A DNA stretch of 64,000 bases from Algoriphagus sp. Y33 (GCF_014838715.1 NZ_CP061947.1:3162001-3226000); one strand, 5' to 3'; positions 1 to 10,004 are shown, numbered from the stretch's first letter. A program made the numbers and translations. Notes: a model not told the origin generated them from the sequence alone.

Positions 1-886
1 CAAAAAACAAAAGCACGGGTTAGCTGTACAACTTACCTACAAGGAAAATAAAACAATCCCCCTCAAATCCGAATTCAATAAACAGGTCTTTTTCACCAAT
101 GAAAAAGAAGATATAATTAGAAAAAACTTTGCCGCTGCATTACGATACACTTACCGAAGAAGCTACTATAACTATCACTTTCTTACCTTAGGGTACAGCT
201 ATACTTTGGTGGCAGATGATGTATTGACCGAAAATCCGGAATACTTCCAGCACGGTGGCAATAAACTCCGTTATGCATTTGCCACCTATACCTTCAGACA
301 TGATAGAAGAGACAATGTGTCCTACGCTACTGACGGTGAGCTTTTACAGGTTTCTCTCACGAAATATGGAATCATATTCACCGATGAATTAGATGAAGTG
401 GAAGTCAATCTCACAGCAAACAAATATTTCAAAATTTCCGATAAGTTCCACTTCAACTCCGGTCTTACAGCCAATTGGTTTTTGAGTACAGGGCAGCCAT
501 ATACGCTTGTAAGAGGGATCGGATACAGTCCAAATTTCATACGGGGTTATGAACTGAATGTAGTGGAAGGACAGCAATTATATGTACATAAAAACAGCTT
601 CAGGTATAAATTCTTGGATTGGAAAATTGACATTTCCAATCTGATTAAGCTGGAGCAATTCAACACTATTCCCATTCGACTATATCTCAGTGCAAATTTC
701 GATCATGGCTATGTAAAGGATAGAAATCATATCCCCGAGAATTCCCGACTAGCCAATAAATACCTGATGGGATATGGAACGGGGATAGATTTGGTTGGTT
801 TTTATGATGCTGTTTTACGCTTCGAATATTCCATGAATAACAGCAAAGAAGGTAACTTCTTCTTTAATTTTTCCGCGCCTTTCTAA
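1..886 (+). CDS. Outer-membrane beta-barrel protein, C-terminal part (5' end outside window)
   Basis: The reading frame is open from the first bases to a TAA at 884-886, so about 294 codons of the 3' end are present and the start lies upstream. The protein is made of alternating polar/aromatic strands and ends in the sequence FNFSAPF; a C-terminal Phe is the usual outer-membrane barrel signature. The general look resembles the barrel of Omp85/TamA-like or DUF5686-type proteins of Bacteroidota, but no POTRA or carboxypeptidase-like domain is visible here, so the family call is inference. An 82-bp gap separates it from the next gene on the same strand. Confidence 0.6.
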   Translation, partial: KKQKHGLAVQLTYKENKTIPLKSEFNKQVFFTNEKEDIIRKNFAAALRYTYRRSYYNYHFLTLGYSYTLVADDVLTENPEYFQHGGNKLRYAFATYTFRHDRRDNVSYATDGELLQVSLTKYGIIFTDELDEVEVNLTANKYFKISDKFHFNSGLTANWFLSTGQPYTLVRGIGYSPNFIRGYELNVVEGQQLYVHKNSFRYKFLDWKIDISNLIKLEQFNTIPIRLYLSANFDHGYVKDRNHIPENSRLANKYLMGYGTGIDLVGFYDAVLRFEYSMNNSKEGNFFFNFSAPF

Positions 887-968
887 ATTCCCCGTAAAAA
901 ACCCTGGTTTTTTGGTATGGATATCAAGTTTTTAACTATATTTAGTTGAGACTTTTTATCGATCCATT

Positions 969-1790
969 ATGAAGCTATGGACTTTTTTATGCTTCTTGGC
1001 TTGTCTGGCTTATTGTGCAAAAGCGCAAACAGACCCCCTCACCCAAGTGCACGGTGCTAGAAGTCAGAGTATGGGCAATCTACGGGTGCACGGAATGGAT
1101 ACCTGGAGTTATTTCAATAATCCCGGTGGGCTTGCAAAATTGGAGTCTTCTGCTGTATCTGCGGGATACGACAGTCGATTTGGGTTGAAGGAACTAGGTA
1201 CCGTCGATCTAGCAGGAGCCTGGAAAGTGAAAGCCGGAACGGTAGGTTTTGGAGTTTCCCGCTATGGAGGCAACTTATTCAATCAGCAATCCCTTGGCTT
1301 CGCTTTCGCCAATCAATTGGGAATTGTAAGTATAGGCGGAAAACTGGAATGGTTTCAAACCCATATCGAAGGATTCGGGGATGGAAACGCTATTATTTTC
1401 AGCCTTGGGGGAATGGCAGAGCTTAGCTCTACATTCTCTGTAGGTGCCAGTATTTCCAATCTGAACCGAACCAAAATATCAAAAGACACTGACGTAAGAT
1501 TACCGACGGGAATTAGTTTAGGGCTCCTTTACACTCCTATCCCACAGCTCCAAGCGCATCTCGAAGTGGAAAAGGATATTCAAATCAAACCTGTAATAAA
1601 GGCAGGATTGGAATATGGCATCAAAGATTGGGCATTTATCCGAACAGGCATCAACAGCAATCCCAGCCGGCTTTTTTTTGGATTGGGTCTGAAATCAAAT
1701 CGCTTTATTCTGGACTATGCCCATGGGCAAAATCAAGCCTTGGGTAGTACAAATCATGTAAGTTTGGGATTCTCACTGCCGGAAAAATGA
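969..1790 (+). CDS. PorV/PorQ-like (FadL/UPF0164-type) outer-membrane protein
   Basis: 273 aa with a signal peptide (cleavage near AYCAKAQ, residue 20). The mature start, with GARSQSMGNLRV and a FNNPGGLA segment, is the pattern of PorV/PorQ/UPF0164 barrels, where a short N-terminal region precedes a FadL-like barrel. Strands rich in Gly and aromatics continue to the end. PorV and PorQ serve type IX secretion, but this protein is shorter than typical PorQ or PorV and could be a generic family member. Its stop overlaps the next start by 4 bp (ATGA), indicating translational coupling with the helix-hairpin-helix/barrel gene. Confidence 0.6.
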   Translation: MKLWTFLCFLACLAYCAKAQTDPLTQVHGARSQSMGNLRVHGMDTWSYFNNPGGLAKLESSAVSAGYDSRFGLKELGTVDLAGAWKVKAGTVGFGVSRYGGNLFNQQSLGFAFANQLGIVSIGGKLEWFQTHIEGFGDGNAIIFSLGGMAELSSTFSVGASISNLNRTKISKDTDVRLPTGISLGLLYTPIPQLQAHLEVEKDIQIKPVIKAGLEYGIKDWAFIRTGINSNPSRLFFGLGLKSNRFILDYAHGQNQALGSTNHVSLGFSLPEK

Positions 1791-3892
1791 AGGCACTAAT
1801 TTTCCTGATCGGTCTTTCTTTTTGCCTGAGTTCTTTTGTACTGGCGCAGTATCCCCCTAAGACGGAAATGGATTTGGAATCATTAATGGAACGTCTCTTC
1901 CCTGTCCAAGATGAGGACTTGGATTACGAATCGATCTACGAAGTCCTACTCCAGCTTTATCTAAACCCAATGGACATCAATCGTGCAAGTGCCGAAACGC
2001 TAGCCTCAAGCTATCTACTCAACCCAAGCCAGATCTCCGGCTTAATCTCCTACAGAGCTCGCCAGGGTTCGCTGATTTCACTCTATGAGCTCCAAGCGGT
2101 CCCGGGTTTTGACCTGAAAACTATAGAACAAATTATCCCATTTTTGACCTTGGGAACCGGCACTTCCACTCAAACCCAATCTTTTTGGAAGCGTGTTGCC
2201 AATGAAGAGCAAGCATATTTTTTACTTCGCCATCGCCGTACATGGGAACCCCGCAAAGGTTTTACCCCTCCCGACACCAGTTCTACGGGAAGAATTTCAA
2301 ATCGTTATTTGGGAGACCCGAATGAATTCTATCTAAGATTCCGTATTCAGCATGCCAGGGATTTCAGTTTAGGATTTACACTGGATAAAGACCCCGGCGA
2401 GCAATTCACTTGGGATCGCAAAACGGCAAGATACGGGTTCAATTTTCTTTCTTTTCATTTCACCAAGTACTACTTGGGCAAGTGGAAAACCATTGCTTTG
2501 GGAGATTTTCAGGCTCAATTTGGGCAGGGTTTGGTGTTTGGAGCCAGTTATTCTTTAGGTAAAGGTGCCGAAACAGTCCCCACTGTCCGTAAAAGCAGTG
2601 TAGGGATTTTGCCCTATACTGCTGCTATGGAGTTTGGCTTCTTTCGAGGAGCAGGTCTTACCTATCAAAGTGGGAAATGGCAAAGTAGTATAATTACATC
2701 TTACGCTCCCAGGGACGGCAGGGCTACAAGCAGCAGTGTTGACACACTTAGCTCAGAAGCTCTGACCATCAATTCATTTAATCAAAGTGGGCTTCACCGC
2801 ACGCAAAGTGAGCTCAGTACCAAAAACCAATTCAAGGAGCTAAGCCTGGGAGGAAACATCCAGTATTCGGCCGCCTCCGGTCAACTGCAATCCGGAGTCA
2901 ACTACCTATTTACCCGATTTGATCATCCTTGGATCAAAGTGCCCAGACTCTACAACCAGTTCGATTTTTCAGGACAGAGCAACCAAGTAGGAAGTTTCTA
3001 CATGAATTACAATTGGAAGAATTTCTTTCTTTTTGGAGAATCGGCTATTTCACAGTCAGGCGGCATTGGCAAAGTGCTTGGCTTTGTTTCCAGTTTGAGC
3101 AAGCAGTTGGATTTTTCATTACTGTGGAGAAAATACGGTAAGGACTTCCATAGTTTCTATGCAAATTCTTTCTCGGAAAGCACACGGCCTGCAAACGAGC
3201 AAGGTGTTTACCTTGGTATACAGATCAAGCCTATTTCCAAGTGGAGAATCAATGCATATTATGATTTTTTCAGATTCCCATGGTTCAGATACCGACTTTA
3301 TGCACCATCCAAAGGCTACGAATGGTTAGGCAGAATCAGTTATCAACCCACGAGAAATCTCACAGCCTTCTTTCAAGTCAGAGAAGAGCAAAAAGACAGA
3401 AATCTTTCAGATTCGGGAGAGCCTGCACTCCCCTATCAGATCAGACCGTTAAATAAAATAAATGGAATGCTCAGTCTTGAACATCAAGTCAGTAAATCGT
3501 TCTTTTTTCGCTCCAGAATTCTGTTTAGTAGAGTTAATTATGATGAGCAAAAAATGACGGGTTTTATGATACTTCAAGATGCCCAATACAGCTTCAGTAA
3601 ATTCAGACTGACAGGGAGAGTTGCTCTCTTCGATACAGAGGACTATGACACTCGGATTTATACCTTTGAAAACAACGTGCTGTGGACCTTCTCCATACCT
3701 GCTTTTGCAGGACAGGGCATGCGTTACTATCTTCTCGCACAATATAAAGTCAACTCGCAAATCACCGCCTATTTTCGATTTTCCCGTACATCCTATACAG
3801 ATAGGGAGACCATCAGTTCGGGGCTACAGGAGATTGAAGGCTCCAGACAAACGGAAACCGCTTTGTTGATTCGCTACATGCTTCATCGTTAA
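1787..3892 (+). CDS. Helix-hairpin-helix domain protein with C-terminal outer-membrane barrel
   Basis: 701 aa. A signal peptide ends near residue 20 (VLAQYPP). Residues about 62-122 form a tandem helix-hairpin-helix unit of ComEA/T2SK type (MDINRASAETL, then ELQAVPGF). The remaining roughly 550 residues are strand-rich with many aromatic positions and resemble an outer-membrane barrel. HHH domains of this kind bind DNA non-specifically in ComEA or act as protein-interaction modules in secretion proteins. The start overlaps the stop of the upstream barrel gene by 4 bp. Function is not established; a role in DNA handling or in secretion at the outer membrane is inference. Confidence 0.6.
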   Translation: MKALIFLIGLSFCLSSFVLAQYPPKTEMDLESLMERLFPVQDEDLDYESIYEVLLQLYLNPMDINRASAETLASSYLLNPSQISGLISYRARQGSLISLYELQAVPGFDLKTIEQIIPFLTLGTGTSTQTQSFWKRVANEEQAYFLLRHRRTWEPRKGFTPPDTSSTGRISNRYLGDPNEFYLRFRIQHARDFSLGFTLDKDPGEQFTWDRKTARYGFNFLSFHFTKYYLGKWKTIALGDFQAQFGQGLVFGASYSLGKGAETVPTVRKSSVGILPYTAAMEFGFFRGAGLTYQSGKWQSSIITSYAPRDGRATSSSVDTLSSEALTINSFNQSGLHRTQSELSTKNQFKELSLGGNIQYSAASGQLQSGVNYLFTRFDHPWIKVPRLYNQFDFSGQSNQVGSFYMNYNWKNFFLFGESAISQSGGIGKVLGFVSSLSKQLDFSLLWRKYGKDFHSFYANSFSESTRPANEQGVYLGIQIKPISKWRINAYYDFFRFPWFRYRLYAPSKGYEWLGRISYQPTRNLTAFFQVREEQKDRNLSDSGEPALPYQIRPLNKINGMLSLEHQVSKSFFFRSRILFSRVNYDEQKMTGFMILQDAQYSFSKFRLTGRVALFDTEDYDTRIYTFENNVLWTFSIPAFAGQGMRYYLLAQYKVNSQITAYFRFSRTSYTDRETISSGLQEIEGSRQTETALLIRYMLHR

Positions 3893-3924
3893 CCCCCGAT
3901 TCTAAGTCTTAAAATTCGGGGTTA
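3890..3924 (+). terminator. Probable terminator after the HHH/barrel gene
   Basis: Imperfect hairpin starting at the stop codon: AACCCC with one bulged C and then GA pairs with TCGGGGTT, with an AT-rich loop of about 15 bases. The following bases are only moderately T-rich, so the call is tentative. Confidence 0.4.
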
Positions 3925-3990
3925 AATTCCATCAATGGTATTACCGGGAGCCAGCTTTTTTGATAATTTGTACCGAAACCACCAAAACCT

Positions 3991-6420
3991 ATGAAAAGAA
4001 CACTACAACTAACCATTTTCTTCTTGCTTTCATTAAATCTTGGGTTCGCTCAAACCCTAGACTTGGGAAAAATGAGTAAAAATGATGGGTTTATCCCATT
4101 TTACTTAGATGAGGAGAAAGGAAAGATTTACTTAGAAATCGACGCGCTGGAATGGGAATTCCTTTATGTAAATTCTCTTAAGGCCGGAATAGGATCCAAT
4201 GACATCGGTTTAGATCGTGGCCAGTTGGGCAATACAAGAATAGTGGAATTCAGAAAGTCCGGAAACAAGCTATTCTTGGTGCACAAGAATTACGATTTCA
4301 GAGCATACTCTGATAATCCGGCCGAAGTTCAATCCATCAAAGATGCATTTGCAGAATCAATCCTTTGGGGATTTGAAATTGCACTAAAAGAGGGAGACAA
4401 ATTTATTGTTGATGCAACCAATTTTTACCTTCAGGATGCCCACGGAGTTGGAGAAAAGTTAAGTAGAAGCAAACAGGGATCTTTTCGCACCGACGCTAGC
4501 CGGTCTGGACTATACTACCCGATGACCAAAAATTTCCCGAAAAACACCGAAGTAGAAGCCACCATCACATTGACCGGGCAGGCAACAGGCGGAAATTTAA
4601 GATCTGTCACTCCTACCCCCGATGCAGTGACAGTACGTCAGCGGCACTCATTCATTGAGCTTCCTGACGACAAATACACTACCCGTGAGTTTGATCCCAG
4701 AGCCGGGTTTGGAAGTATTTCCTACATGGACTTCACCACCCCTATCTCAGATCCGATCACGAAGAAATTCATCGCCCGCCACCGGTTGGAAAAGAAAGAC
4801 CCAAGCGCAGCAATGTCCGAAGCGGTAGAACCGATTGTCTACTACCTTGATCGAGGTACGCCCGAGCCGGTAGCTTCCGCGTTGATAGAAGGTGGAAACT
4901 GGTGGAATCAAGCATTCGAAGCCGCCGGATTTATTGACGCCTTTCGCGTAGAACTGGCACCGGAAGGCATGGATCTGATGGATGTGCGATACAATGTGAT
5001 CCAATGGGTACATCGCTCTACACGTGGCTGGTCCTACGGTGCAAGTGTACGTGATCCACGGACAGGAGAGATTTTGAAAGGCCATGTTTCCTTAGGTTCG
5101 CTACGTGTGAGGCAAGATTATTTAATTGCTCAGGGCTTATTACAACCATTCGAAGAAGGTTCTCCCGCCAATCCCAAAATGCTTGAGCTTGCGGTAGCCA
5201 GACTCAAACAGTTATCGGCACATGAAATAGGCCACACCATTGGTTTAGCACATAGCTATGCTACTTCGGCGAATAACCGCGCATCCGTAATGGATTATCC
5301 CTATCCTCTGATCACCGAAACCCCGGATGGAGAGCTTGACCTCAGCAATGCCTATGATGATAAAATAGGCGATTGGGACAAATGGGCTATCAAATACGGG
5401 TATGCCGTCGTTCCCGAAGGTGAAGAGGAAAGCCAATTTCTTAAAAAAACGTTGGAAGAAACTTACGAAGCAGGACATGAATTCATTACAGATTCGGACT
5501 CTAGAAGCCCAAGCGGTGCACATCCAAGATCTCATCTATGGGATAACGGGAAATCCGCTTCAGGGGAGCTGATGCGCATGCTTGAACTTCGAAAAAACCG
5601 AATGAAAACTTTTGGATTAAATGCCATTCCCACAGGTCAGCCCCAAGCGCTACTTGAAGAAGTTTTTGTACCACTCTATCTGATGCATAGATATCAAATT
5701 GAGGCTACTACGAAGCTTATTGGAGGTTTGGACTACAACTACAAAATCAAAGATGACAATCAGCCCAATCACAAGTGGGTGAGCGAAAAGGAGCAGAATG
5801 ATGCATTGAAAGCTCTACTTTACACCATTTCACCAGATCAACTGGAAGTTCCTGAGCATGTCCTAACCCTAATTCCACCACGACCATTTGGTTATGGTAA
5901 AAACAGAGAAACCTTCGTTTCCAGAACAGGGCTTACCTTCGACCCAATAGCGCCTGCAGAAAGCATAGTAGATTTGACTTTCAATTTCATCTTCAATGAA
6001 GCACGGGCGGATCGTATTTACCTCCAAAATCTACAAAATTCAAACCTCCCAAGCTTTGACAATGTTCTGACCACCATCGAAAAGCAGGTATTTTCCAATA
6101 ACCTTCCAAAAGGTTTGAATTCGGAAATCAAGCTAATGACTGAGGCTAAGATGATTGATCACATGATCGCATTGGCAAAAAGCACCGGAACATCCAACTC
6201 TGTAAGGGCTATCGTAAGAGGCCATTTGGATGATCTGAAAGATACAGTCTTAGAAAACAGGGAAAGCTCTGGGGAATTCCACATGCATTCGGAATATCTT
6301 ATTGACAAAATAGAGGCATTCTTGGATCTACCGGTGGAGTTAACCATTCAGGAAGAAATCAAATCGCCGGACGGATCTCCGATTGGTATGGATATTATGA
6401 GCTGTGATTTTGATTTCTGA
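3991..6420 (+). CDS. Secreted zinc-dependent metalloprotease (DUF5117/DUF5118 type)
   Basis: 809 aa with signal peptide MKRTLQLTIFFLLSLNLGFA. The catalytic metzincin-like motif is HEIGHTIGLAH: H411, E412, H415 and H421 are the expected zinc ligands and general base. The N-terminal DUF5118/DUF5117 regions and a long C-terminal helical domain match the size of this Bacteroidota family. The protein should act in the periplasm or outside the cell. It stands alone: 98 bp from the gene before and 372 bp from the gene after. The substrate is unknown. Confidence 0.8.
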   Translation: MKRTLQLTIFFLLSLNLGFAQTLDLGKMSKNDGFIPFYLDEEKGKIYLEIDALEWEFLYVNSLKAGIGSNDIGLDRGQLGNTRIVEFRKSGNKLFLVHKNYDFRAYSDNPAEVQSIKDAFAESILWGFEIALKEGDKFIVDATNFYLQDAHGVGEKLSRSKQGSFRTDASRSGLYYPMTKNFPKNTEVEATITLTGQATGGNLRSVTPTPDAVTVRQRHSFIELPDDKYTTREFDPRAGFGSISYMDFTTPISDPITKKFIARHRLEKKDPSAAMSEAVEPIVYYLDRGTPEPVASALIEGGNWWNQAFEAAGFIDAFRVELAPEGMDLMDVRYNVIQWVHRSTRGWSYGASVRDPRTGEILKGHVSLGSLRVRQDYLIAQGLLQPFEEGSPANPKMLELAVARLKQLSAHEIGHTIGLAHSYATSANNRASVMDYPYPLITETPDGELDLSNAYDDKIGDWDKWAIKYGYAVVPEGEEESQFLKKTLEETYEAGHEFITDSDSRSPSGAHPRSHLWDNGKSASGELMRMLELRKNRMKTFGLNAIPTGQPQALLEEVFVPLYLMHRYQIEATTKLIGGLDYNYKIKDDNQPNHKWVSEKEQNDALKALLYTISPDQLEVPEHVLTLIPPRPFGYGKNRETFVSRTGLTFDPIAPAESIVDLTFNFIFNEARADRIYLQNLQNSNLPSFDNVLTTIEKQVFSNNLPKGLNSEIKLMTEAKMIDHMIALAKSTGTSNSVRAIVRGHLDDLKDTVLENRESSGEFHMHSEYLIDKIEAFLDLPVELTIQEEIKSPDGSPIGMDIMSCDFDF

Positions 6421-6792
6421 AGTTTACCCTACCTCTGCACTGGCTATAGTCCGGTAATTCCGGAATGAAAACACCTTCATTCTTTTGGGCTCTATACTCG
6501 AAAAATGAATTAGTACTACCGCTGTTCGTGCCACCATGAATGGACTTCAATCCCTACTCCCTGTCGTCCGTTCGTGATGACACGAACGGACGTTAATACC
6601 CACTTTTCCGTGAGTGGGGACAGTCACGGGGCTTCAATGGAATAGACTTTCAGAAAAAAACGCATGATGTGCATATTTGGCAAAGCTTTACAAAGCAAAT
6701 CGGTAAATTAGCGGGAGCATTGATCAGGATAGGACATTGGATGAAACCTTCTTGACAAACCACTGTTTAATTACCCAAACGCTTAACTATAT
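6421..6792. other. 372-bp intergenic region with inverted repeats
   Basis: No convincing gene. It holds a perfect 12-bp inverted repeat (6565-6592) directly followed by a second small dyad, CCCACT at 6599-6604 and AGTGGG at 6613-6618. The rest is AT-rich and includes a near-consensus -7 element, CATATTTG, around 6672-6679 upstream of the peptidase gene. Confidence 0.5.
6565..6592. repeat. Perfect 12-bp inverted repeat
   Basis: CGTCCGTTCGTG and its exact complement CACGAACGGACG are separated by four bases (ATGA). No T-run follows on either strand, so it is not a standard terminator. It may be a REP-like palindrome or an RNA hairpin; it lies about 200 bp upstream of the dcp start. Confidence 0.6.
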
Positions 6793-8829
6793 ATGAATAA
6801 CCCATTATTGGCGGATTTCGCCACTCCTTTTGAGACCGCCCCTTTCGATCAAATCACCCCAGCTCATTTTCTTCCTGCCATCAAAGCCGCAATCACAGAA
6901 GCGAAGGAGGACATTTCCAAGATTAAATCCGAAGCGGTACCTACTTTTGAAAACACAATAGAGGCATTGGACAGTACCGGCAAGCGCCTCGGTATTATAG
7001 CCGGAATATTTTTCAACCTAAACTCGGCCGAAACTAATGATGAAATTCAATCCCTGGCCAGAGAAATATCTCCTTTACTTACCGAGCATGGAAATGACAT
7101 CCTATTAGACCAAGAACTTTTTCAGCGGGTAGCCCGGATTTTTGAACAAAAGAGTCAACTGAAATTGACACCGGAACAAGCTACTCTGCTCGAGAAAACC
7201 TATAAATCTTTTGTACGGAACGGAGCCAAACTCACAAGTGAAAAAGCTGATCAACTTAGAAAAATCGATCAAGAATTAGCTCAAGTAACCTTGCAATTCG
7301 GTGAGAACGTACTAGCAGAGACTAACAAATTCGTGTATTTCGTGGATCGGGAATCTGATCTTGAAGGGCTACCCGATGGGATCAAAGAAGCTGCTGCCCA
7401 AATTGCAGAAGAGAAAGGAGAACCCGGGAAATGGGCATTTACGCTTGACTATCCAAGCTATATCCCGGCGATGACTTATGCTAAAAACAGGGCCCTGCGT
7501 GAGACACTGTTCATGGCAAATGGAACAAAATGCGCTAAAGGGGATGAACTTGACAATCAACAAGTCATCAAAGAAATCTTAAAACTTCGTCATAACCGAG
7601 CAGTGCTGCTAGGCTATAAGAGTCATGCAGATTTTGTACTGGAAGAGCGTATGGCCAAAAGTCCTGACCAAGTCATGTCATTCCTGGACTCCCTGCTCGA
7701 AAAAGCAAAACCAAAGGGAATAACCGAAATGAAAGAACTGGAGGCTTTTGCAGCCGAACTGGATGGTCTTACAGAGTTGAAAAAGTGGGATTTCGCCTAT
7801 TATTCCGAACTTCTGAAAAAGGAAAAATATTCACTTGACGATGAACTGTTGAGGCCGTATTTCCAATTGGAGAAGGTAATTGACGGTGTGTTTCAGACAG
7901 CCGAAAAACTTTATGGAATCACCTTCTCTCCCGTAGCAGACATTCCGCTCTACCATAAGGATGTCACTGCCTATGAGGTCAAGGACAAAGAGGGAAAATA
8001 CCTCTCCATATTCTATGCAGATTTTTTTCCGCGTCCAGGCAAAAGAAATGGCGCATGGATGACCAGCTACAAGGGACAAAGCATCAAGGAAGGAGAAGAT
8101 ATCCGTCCACACGTCTCTATCGTGTGCAATTTCACCAAACCTACAAAATCAAAACCCAGCCTACTGACTTTCAACGAAGTAACAACACTTTTCCATGAAT
8201 TCGGTCATGCGCTTCATGGCATGATGGCCAAAGGTACATATGAGTCACTTTCCGGTACAAGTGTATTTTGGGACTTTGTGGAGCTGCCTTCACAGATTTT
8301 TGAAAATTGGTGCTACGAAAAGGAATGTTTGGATCTATTTGCAAAGCACTATCAAACAGGTGAGAAAATCCCCGAAGATCTTATCGAGAAGATCAAAAAA
8401 GCCTCAAACTTTCAGCAGGGATATCAGGCGGTAAGGCAACTCAGTTTCGGACTATTGGACATGGCTTATCACAGCGAGGATCCAAGTAAGATTTCGAGTA
8501 TTTTCGAGTTTGAGGAAGATGTGATGAAGCCTACTGATCTACTTCCCAAAGTTCCCGGAACATTAATGAGCACTTCCTTCTCGCATATTTTCCAAGGAGG
8601 CTATTCTTCAGGATATTACAGCTACAAGTGGGCAGAAGTATTGGATGCAGACGCATTTGAGCTATTCCAAGAAAACGGAGTTTTCGATGAAGCCACTGCT
8701 GATTCTTTTGTCAAGAACATACTTTCAGCAGGTGGAAGTGAGCATCCTTCCGTTCTGTATAAAAGATTTCGGGGCAGGGAGCCGAAGCAAGATGCTTTAT
8801 TGAGACGTGCTGGATTGATCTCAGAATAA
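6793..8829 (+). CDS. dcp: M3 family peptidyl-dipeptidase (Dcp-like)
   Basis: 678 aa, close to the usual Dcp length of about 680. The thermolysin-type motif HEFGHALH has H468, E469 and H472; the third zinc ligand is expected in the downstream segment SGTSVFWDFVELPSQ. The C-terminal segment SFSHIFQGGYSSGYYSYKW is the substrate-binding Gly/Tyr-rich loop of M3 peptidases. There is no signal peptide, so it is a cytoplasmic (or atypically exported) enzyme that trims dipeptides from oligopeptides. It begins at ATG 6793 (MNNPLLADFATPFETAPFDQ), a normal N-terminus for the family. The AI-2E gene follows after 59 bp. Confidence 0.88.
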   Translation: MNNPLLADFATPFETAPFDQITPAHFLPAIKAAITEAKEDISKIKSEAVPTFENTIEALDSTGKRLGIIAGIFFNLNSAETNDEIQSLAREISPLLTEHGNDILLDQELFQRVARIFEQKSQLKLTPEQATLLEKTYKSFVRNGAKLTSEKADQLRKIDQELAQVTLQFGENVLAETNKFVYFVDRESDLEGLPDGIKEAAAQIAEEKGEPGKWAFTLDYPSYIPAMTYAKNRALRETLFMANGTKCAKGDELDNQQVIKEILKLRHNRAVLLGYKSHADFVLEERMAKSPDQVMSFLDSLLEKAKPKGITEMKELEAFAAELDGLTELKKWDFAYYSELLKKEKYSLDDELLRPYFQLEKVIDGVFQTAEKLYGITFSPVADIPLYHKDVTAYEVKDKEGKYLSIFYADFFPRPGKRNGAWMTSYKGQSIKEGEDIRPHVSIVCNFTKPTKSKPSLLTFNEVTTLFHEFGHALHGMMAKGTYESLSGTSVFWDFVELPSQIFENWCYEKECLDLFAKHYQTGEKIPEDLIEKIKKASNFQQGYQAVRQLSFGLLDMAYHSEDPSKISSIFEFEEDVMKPTDLLPKVPGTLMSTSFSHIFQGGYSSGYYSYKWAEVLDADAFELFQENGVFDEATADSFVKNILSAGGSEHPSVLYKRFRGREPKQDALLRRAGLISE

Positions 8830-8888
8830 TTTGCTTTCTTTACCCTGAAGTAATTTATAAAATAGGTTGATCACATAACCACTATTGC

Positions 8889-10004
8889 ATGGAAAACCCT
8901 GCCTTTAAACTTCCCTCCTACCTGAGGGCTCTCACGGTAATGATATTCATTATTGTGTTGGTTTTTTTCCTGATAGTAGGTAAAAGTCTGCTAGTCCCTT
9001 TGTTTATGGGCGGTTTTTTCGCAATACTCTTCACACCGCTTTCCATTTGGCTGGAATCTAAAAAAGTCCCTAGAATACTCTCGTGCGTCATTTCTCTACT
9101 ACTAATGGTAGCTCTTGTAGGAGGGCTTTTGACGTTTATTGTAGGGAATGTCGCTAATTTCACAAAAGACTTTGACGACGTTTCGGGAAGACTTACCGAT
9201 TATGCAAAGGATCTGGATAAATGGGCAATGGAGACATTTTCCTACGATACAGCACTAGCTGAAAAAGCAAATACCGATTATTTGAAGAACCTGTTGACTG
9301 AGAACAGTTCGAGTATAGGTGACTTCGCAATGAAGACAGTGGGTTCGCTTACAGGACTTGTCCTAATTCCTGTTTTTATGTTTTTCTTTCTTTTGTATAG
9401 AAATCACCTAACCCAAGTGGTAATCGAAATATACAAAGACAAAGACCCTGAACTTGTAAAAATACGCATTGTAAGCCTCAGGAAGGTGATTCTGAATTAC
9501 ATCATAGGCGTAGTCAAGGTAATGGGAATCCTGGCAGTCCTTAACATCACCGCTTTTTCATTACTTGGAATTAAACATGCAGTCTTCTTCGGTACACTTG
9601 GAGCGATTTTAAATATCATCCCCTATATAGGCCCATTTTTCGGTGCGATGCTGCCAATGGGATATTCATTTCTTACCAAGGATAGTTTGTTTTATCCGAT
9701 AGGAGTTCTTGTCTGCTATCAAATCATACAGATGGTGGAGGGAAATTTCCTGACTCCGAAAATCGTGGGAGGGAATGTCAACCTTAATGCATTTATAACA
9801 TTTCTTGGCTTAATCGTCGGAGGCACAATCTGGGGAGTGGCAGGTATGATTCTAATTATTCCAATGATGGCAATTCTGCGAGAAATATTTGATCTGAGTG
9901 ATGCTACCAGACCTTTCGCATTATTGCTCGGTGAAGAAAAGGAAGAAAAAAAACAACAAGTGCAAGAAGAAGCTGAAGAAGTTAATGAAAAAGACAACAA
10001 TTAA
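8889..10004 (+). CDS. AI-2E family transporter (permease)
   Basis: 371 aa with about eight predicted membrane segments: two N-terminal hairpins, a soluble middle part (about 95-150), then a C-terminal bundle including the conserved PYIGPFFGAMLPMG and EGNFLTPKIVGG motifs of the PF01594 family. The C-terminal tail is rich in Glu and Lys. Members export diverse small solutes, Na+ or signalling molecules; the substrate cannot be read from sequence and AI-2 is not implied. Its last 20 bp overlap the TPR lipoprotein gene, so the two are probably co-transcribed. A second paralogue lies at 21435-22520. Confidence 0.85.
   Translation: MENPAFKLPSYLRALTVMIFIIVLVFFLIVGKSLLVPLFMGGFFAILFTPLSIWLESKKVPRILSCVISLLLMVALVGGLLTFIVGNVANFTKDFDDVSGRLTDYAKDLDKWAMETFSYDTALAEKANTDYLKNLLTENSSSIGDFAMKTVGSLTGLVLIPVFMFFFLLYRNHLTQVVIEIYKDKDPELVKIRIVSLRKVILNYIIGVVKVMGILAVLNITAFSLLGIKHAVFFGTLGAILNIIPYIGPFFGAMLPMGYSFLTKDSLFYPIGVLVCYQIIQMVEGNFLTPKIVGGNVNLNAFITFLGLIVGGTIWGVAGMILIIPMMAILREIFDLSDATRPFALLLGEEKEEKKQQVQEEAEEVNEKDNN

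Noticed and set aside
6793..8829. Oligopeptidase A (PrlC) instead of Dcp
   Set aside because: Length and N-terminal sequence resemble Dcp more; the two are close, so a phylogeny would settle it.
9898..9984. Longer start for the TPR lipoprotein
   Set aside because: It lies fully inside the permease gene and would put a Lys-rich stretch before the lipoprotein signal.
8889..10004. AI-2 quorum-sensing exporter
   Set aside because: The AI-2E family name does not predict substrate; no luxS or lsr gene is present.
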